This document shows positions 61,717-64,000 of a stretch of 64,000 nucleotides of DNA, piece after piece (the first letter of the stretch is position 1; the number at the start of each line of letters is the position of its first letter). Origin of the DNA: Rathayibacter sp. VKM Ac-2760 (GTDB lineage: Bacteria; Actinomycetota; Actinomycetes; Actinomycetales; Microbacteriaceae); the NCBI RefSeq assembly GCF_009834185.1, contig NZ_CP047173.1, positions 186,001 to 250,000 on the forward strand. The letters are read 5' to 3'. The notes beneath the pieces are model-generated. The model saw only the letters and a list, made by a program, of their open reading frames with translations. It had not been told where the DNA came from and did not search any database. A program made the translations under genes and the position numbers.

Positions 61717-64000
61717 CTACTCGATGAGGTTCGCGGTAGGGAGCGAGTGGGTTCCCAGGTGCAGCGAGCGCGTTCCGAGCGTCCAGCTGATGCGGGGGCG
61801 GAAGACGGCCAGGCCGGTGAAGGACACCGCCTTCATCTTCTTCAGCGCGGCGCTGGTCTTCGTCCTCAGGGAGGAGACCTGCTCGGCGGAGTGCGCGGAG
61901 GCGGCCGGGGGCGGACCCACCTCCCACAGTTCCACTCCGGACTGCGGCGGCGGGACATCGGCCGGGAGGTCGGTGACGCGTCCCGCCGGTCGCGTGGCCT
62001 TGTACTCCACGGAGAGCGGCACGGCGACGGAGGCGTTGGAGGTCAGGAAGGTGGTGAGCCGCCCGTCCGACGCCTCCGCCGCGGTCTCGATCCCCTCGAG
62101 GAGATCGGACCCGACGTGGCAGCCCGTGATCGGGTCCTGCTCCGCGACGATCGCGAAGACGAACCCGCCGGCGCAGCCGACCAGCGCGGACGAGACGTCG
62201 AGAGCGAGCCAGCGATCCAGCGCCGACTTCTCCCGGGTGGCGATCTCCACGACGTAGCTGCCCTCGACGGTCGCCTTCCCGGCGACGTCGAGCCGGTGCG
62301 GGGCCGGCATCCGCTTGCCGGCGAACGTGTCGAGCATCTTCGTGCCGTCGACCTTGCCGTCGGCGGCCAGGGTGAACTCCTTGAAGTAGATCGTGTGGCC
62401 GGGCAGGAAGCGCCACGCGTCGGGTTCTCCGGCCTTCGGCTGGAAGTAGAGCCGGACGCCGTGCTTCCGGACGATCGCCGGAGAGAGATTGACGCCCGCC
62501 TTCGCGAACGCCGTGTCCTTCACCTTCGGCGCGCCCAGGACCGAGTAGTTGATCGAGTCGCGGAAGGAGAAGGCGATCGACATCGTGGGGACGTTGCAGT
62601 CCTCCTTGAGAGCGAGCTGCCGGACCTCGCACGGCCCGTTCGGGGAGGTGACCCACGGATTGCCGCTCCTCGTCATCGTCGGAGCGCCGACCGACATCTC
62701 CAGGTCGAACTCGTCGCTCACCCCGGGGTACTCGGAGGAGAGCTCGATCCCCGCCCGCAGGAGGAAGCTGAAGCGGCCCTTACCGGCGATGTGCGAGTTG
62801 AGGGAGCTGTAGGAGTTCCAGCCCTCCAGATGCGCGGTCGTGCCGCCGGAGAACAGGACCGTCGCCGAGCTGCTCTGGTCGTGGGCCGGAAGGCTCGCGA
62901 TCGCGGCGCTGAACCCGGGGTCGGTCGACGGCGTGCTCAGCATGACGGCATCGCGGAAGCGGGCGCCGACATCGCCCTGTCCGCTGCATCGCTTCACGTC
63001 GACGTCGAAGATCCTGCAGCGCCACCAGTTCAGCGAGTGACCGAGCTCCTCGAGGTAGAACTTGGCGAACTCCGGGTTCGCGGAGCCGTCGGTGACGCTC
63101 ACGCGGTCCTCGTTGAGCAGGATCGCGCTCTGATCGTCGTCGTAGACGAAGGCGGCGGGCCGGTCGCCCAGGGTGTCGGAGGCGACCCAGATCGGACTGA
63201 TCTGCTCGAGGTACGCGGAATCCGTCAGGACCTTCAGCAGCTCCGCCGTGATCGACCGACTCTCCGCGCTCGCCCACGCGGGGTTCTCCCGCGCGACCTG
63301 CTCGTAGTCCGGGCCGAACGCGTGCGTGAAGACCGTCTCCACCCCGCGCTCGAAGGCGACCTGCGCGGCGGCGTGGCGCAGATCGGCACTGGTGGCGCCG
63401 ACCACGGGGAAGGTGTTGCTGCCGTCGAGCCCCAGCTCGTCGCGGAGCGACTCGTTCGCGAGAAGCCACTTCAGAGTCGCGTCAGGCATCATCCGCGGAG
63501 CCCGAGCGAAGAGCTGCCCGAAGTCCTCGTAGTGCGACTCGGGCGGAGCGTCGGACCCGGGCGCGTCGCTCCAGAGGCCGCTCTCGCGGACCCCCTCCAC
63601 CGCCTCGTCGCCGAGGTCCTTCGAGAAGTCGGCCGCGAGGCCCTCGAGCGTGGTCCCGAAGTCGTCCTGCCCTCCCATCTCGTGCAGCGCGTCCGAGAGG
63701 AACCGCTGCTCGCCCGACTTGAGCGCGGTCTTGGCGGAGAGCTCCAGCCCGCCCTCGACGGCCTCGCCCGCCGGGCCGAGTGCACCGAGGAGCACGCGGC
63801 GGAGGTTGGTCCCGTTCGGGTTCTGCTCGTACTCCTCGACGTGCCGGATCAGCGGCCCGATCAGCGGGATCTGCTCCGCCTCCCCGATCGCGCTGTGCTC
63901 GTGGAGCCATTGCTTCTGCAGCTCGCGGAACGCCTGCTCGTCACTCTCGGCGGCGCGCCGGTACTCCTCCTCCGACGCCTTCAACTCGGACAGCTCCTTG
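61717..64000 (-). CDS. Large protein with metallopeptidase-like EExGH motif, 5' end outside the window
   Basis: At least 760 residues; the frame runs off the right edge, and its true start is probably beyond (a TTG at 63984 is not convincing). No full family match. The N-terminal part is helical and acidic (IPLIGPLIRHVEEYEQNPNG, GALGPAGEAVEGGLELSAKT). The middle holds the segment AAFVYDDDQSAILLNEDRV, then FYLEELGHSLNWWRCRIFDV and CSGQGDVGARF, resembling the EExGHxxD...GDEG putative peptidase region of large secreted bacterial proteins. The remainder is beta-rich with several cysteines. No signal peptide can be judged. It may be a toxin or secreted effector, which is inference. Confidence 0.65.
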   Translation of the reverse strand, partial: KELSELKASEEEYRRAAESDEQAFRELQKQWLHEHSAIGEAEQIPLIGPLIRHVEEYEQNPNGTNLRRVLLGALGPAGEAVEGGLELSAKTALKSGEQRFLSDALHEMGGQDDFGTTLEGLAADFSKDLGDEAVEGVRESGLWSDAPGSDAPPESHYEDFGQLFARAPRMMPDATLKWLLANESLRDELGLDGSNTFPVVGATSADLRHAAAQVAFERGVETVFTHAFGPDYEQVARENPAWASAESRSITAELLKVLTDSAYLEQISPIWVASDTLGDRPAAFVYDDDQSAILLNEDRVSVTDGSANPEFAKFYLEELGHSLNWWRCRIFDVDVKRCSGQGDVGARFRDAVMLSTPSTDPGFSAAIASLPAHDQSSSATVLFSGGTTAHLEGWNSYSSLNSHIAGKGRFSFLLRAGIELSSEYPGVSDEFDLEMSVGAPTMTRSGNPWVTSPNGPCEVRQLALKEDCNVPTMSIAFSFRDSINYSVLGAPKVKDTAFAKAGVNLSPAIVRKHGVRLYFQPKAGEPDAWRFLPGHTIYFKEFTLAADGKVDGTKMLDTFAGKRMPAPHRLDVAGKATVEGSYVVEIATREKSALDRWLALDVSSALVGCAGGFVFAIVAEQDPITGCHVGSDLLEGIETAAEASDGRLTTFLTSNASVAVPLSVEYKATRPAGRVTDLPADVPPPQSGVELWEVGPPPAASAHSAEQVSSLRTKTSAALKKMKAVSFTGLAVFRPRISWTLGTRSLHLGTHSLPTANLIE

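Overview
The window is high-GC DNA from a Gram-positive actinobacterium, most likely of the family Microbacteriaceae (Rathayibacter-like). The grounds are the 16S sequence at 47.0-48.5 kb, GC-rich codon use, frequent GTG starts, lipoproteins with Actinobacteria-style lipoboxes, a DUF7882 protein (a Microbacteriaceae family) and many genes that appear to be leaderless. No prophage, insertion sequence, CRISPR array or tRNA was found. It reads as a chromosomal segment around an rRNA operon.

Layout. 0-5 kb: the 5' end of a quinone-oxidoreductase-like gene, a three-gene membrane/stress operon (DUF3618, holin-like membrane protein, Ala-rich protein), a small lipoprotein, a CsbD protein, a zinc alcohol dehydrogenase and Ohr. 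5-12 kb: a ~92-bp tandem repeat array, chorismate mutase, and a TetR-controlled export operon made of an MMPL transporter fused to a degenerate ABC-ATPase-like domain plus a YhgE/Pip protein. Three evenly spaced operator dyads lie in its divergent promoter. 12-18 kb: a LysR regulator, two aldo/keto reductases, an unrecognised 807-residue membrane protein and a LysM lipoprotein. 18-28 kb: a regulator / serine hydrolase / membrane protein operon whose hydrolase has an amber codon at its catalytic tyrosine, then purL, a GT39-like mannosyltransferase, a MarP-type protease and an Eis-like acetyltransferase. 28-34 kb: DUF2254-like and DUF1697 genes sharing a 23-bp divergent promoter, an iron-siderophore ABC importer under an IdeR/DtxR-type box, and a HicAB toxin-antitoxin pair. 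34-47 kb: beta-phosphoglucomutase with a GH65 phosphorylase behind a CRE-like operator, a GT4 glycosyltransferase, purQ/purS, a VOC-family dioxygenase-like protein, an HtrA-like protease, furA-katA, and a kinase-phosphoesterase fusion. 46.4-52.5 kb: the rRNA operon with two promoters, 16S, 23S, 5S and a strong terminator, without tRNAs. 52.6-64 kb: a protein with about 30 octapeptide repeats, a NagD-type HAD phosphatase, an MFS exporter, DUF7882, a MarR regulator, purC, a short-chain dehydrogenase, an isopenicillin-N-synthase-like oxygenase, and a large truncated protein with a metallopeptidase-like motif.

Common themes. Oxidative and general stress defence recurs (Ohr, CsbD, catalase/FurA, SDR, aldo/keto reductases, MarP, HtrA). 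Four purine genes (purC, purS, purQ, purL) lie on the minus strand in pathway-cluster order but are separated by about 16-19 kb blocks. Intergenic space carries three families of dispersed repeats: a long hairpin found beyond gene 3' ends (A), a REP-like GAGTA/TAtCGAG palindrome in clusters (B), and ~92-bp tandem arrays (C). At least nine genes have a TANNNT hexamer 6-7 nt before the start codon, which suggests leaderless transcription.
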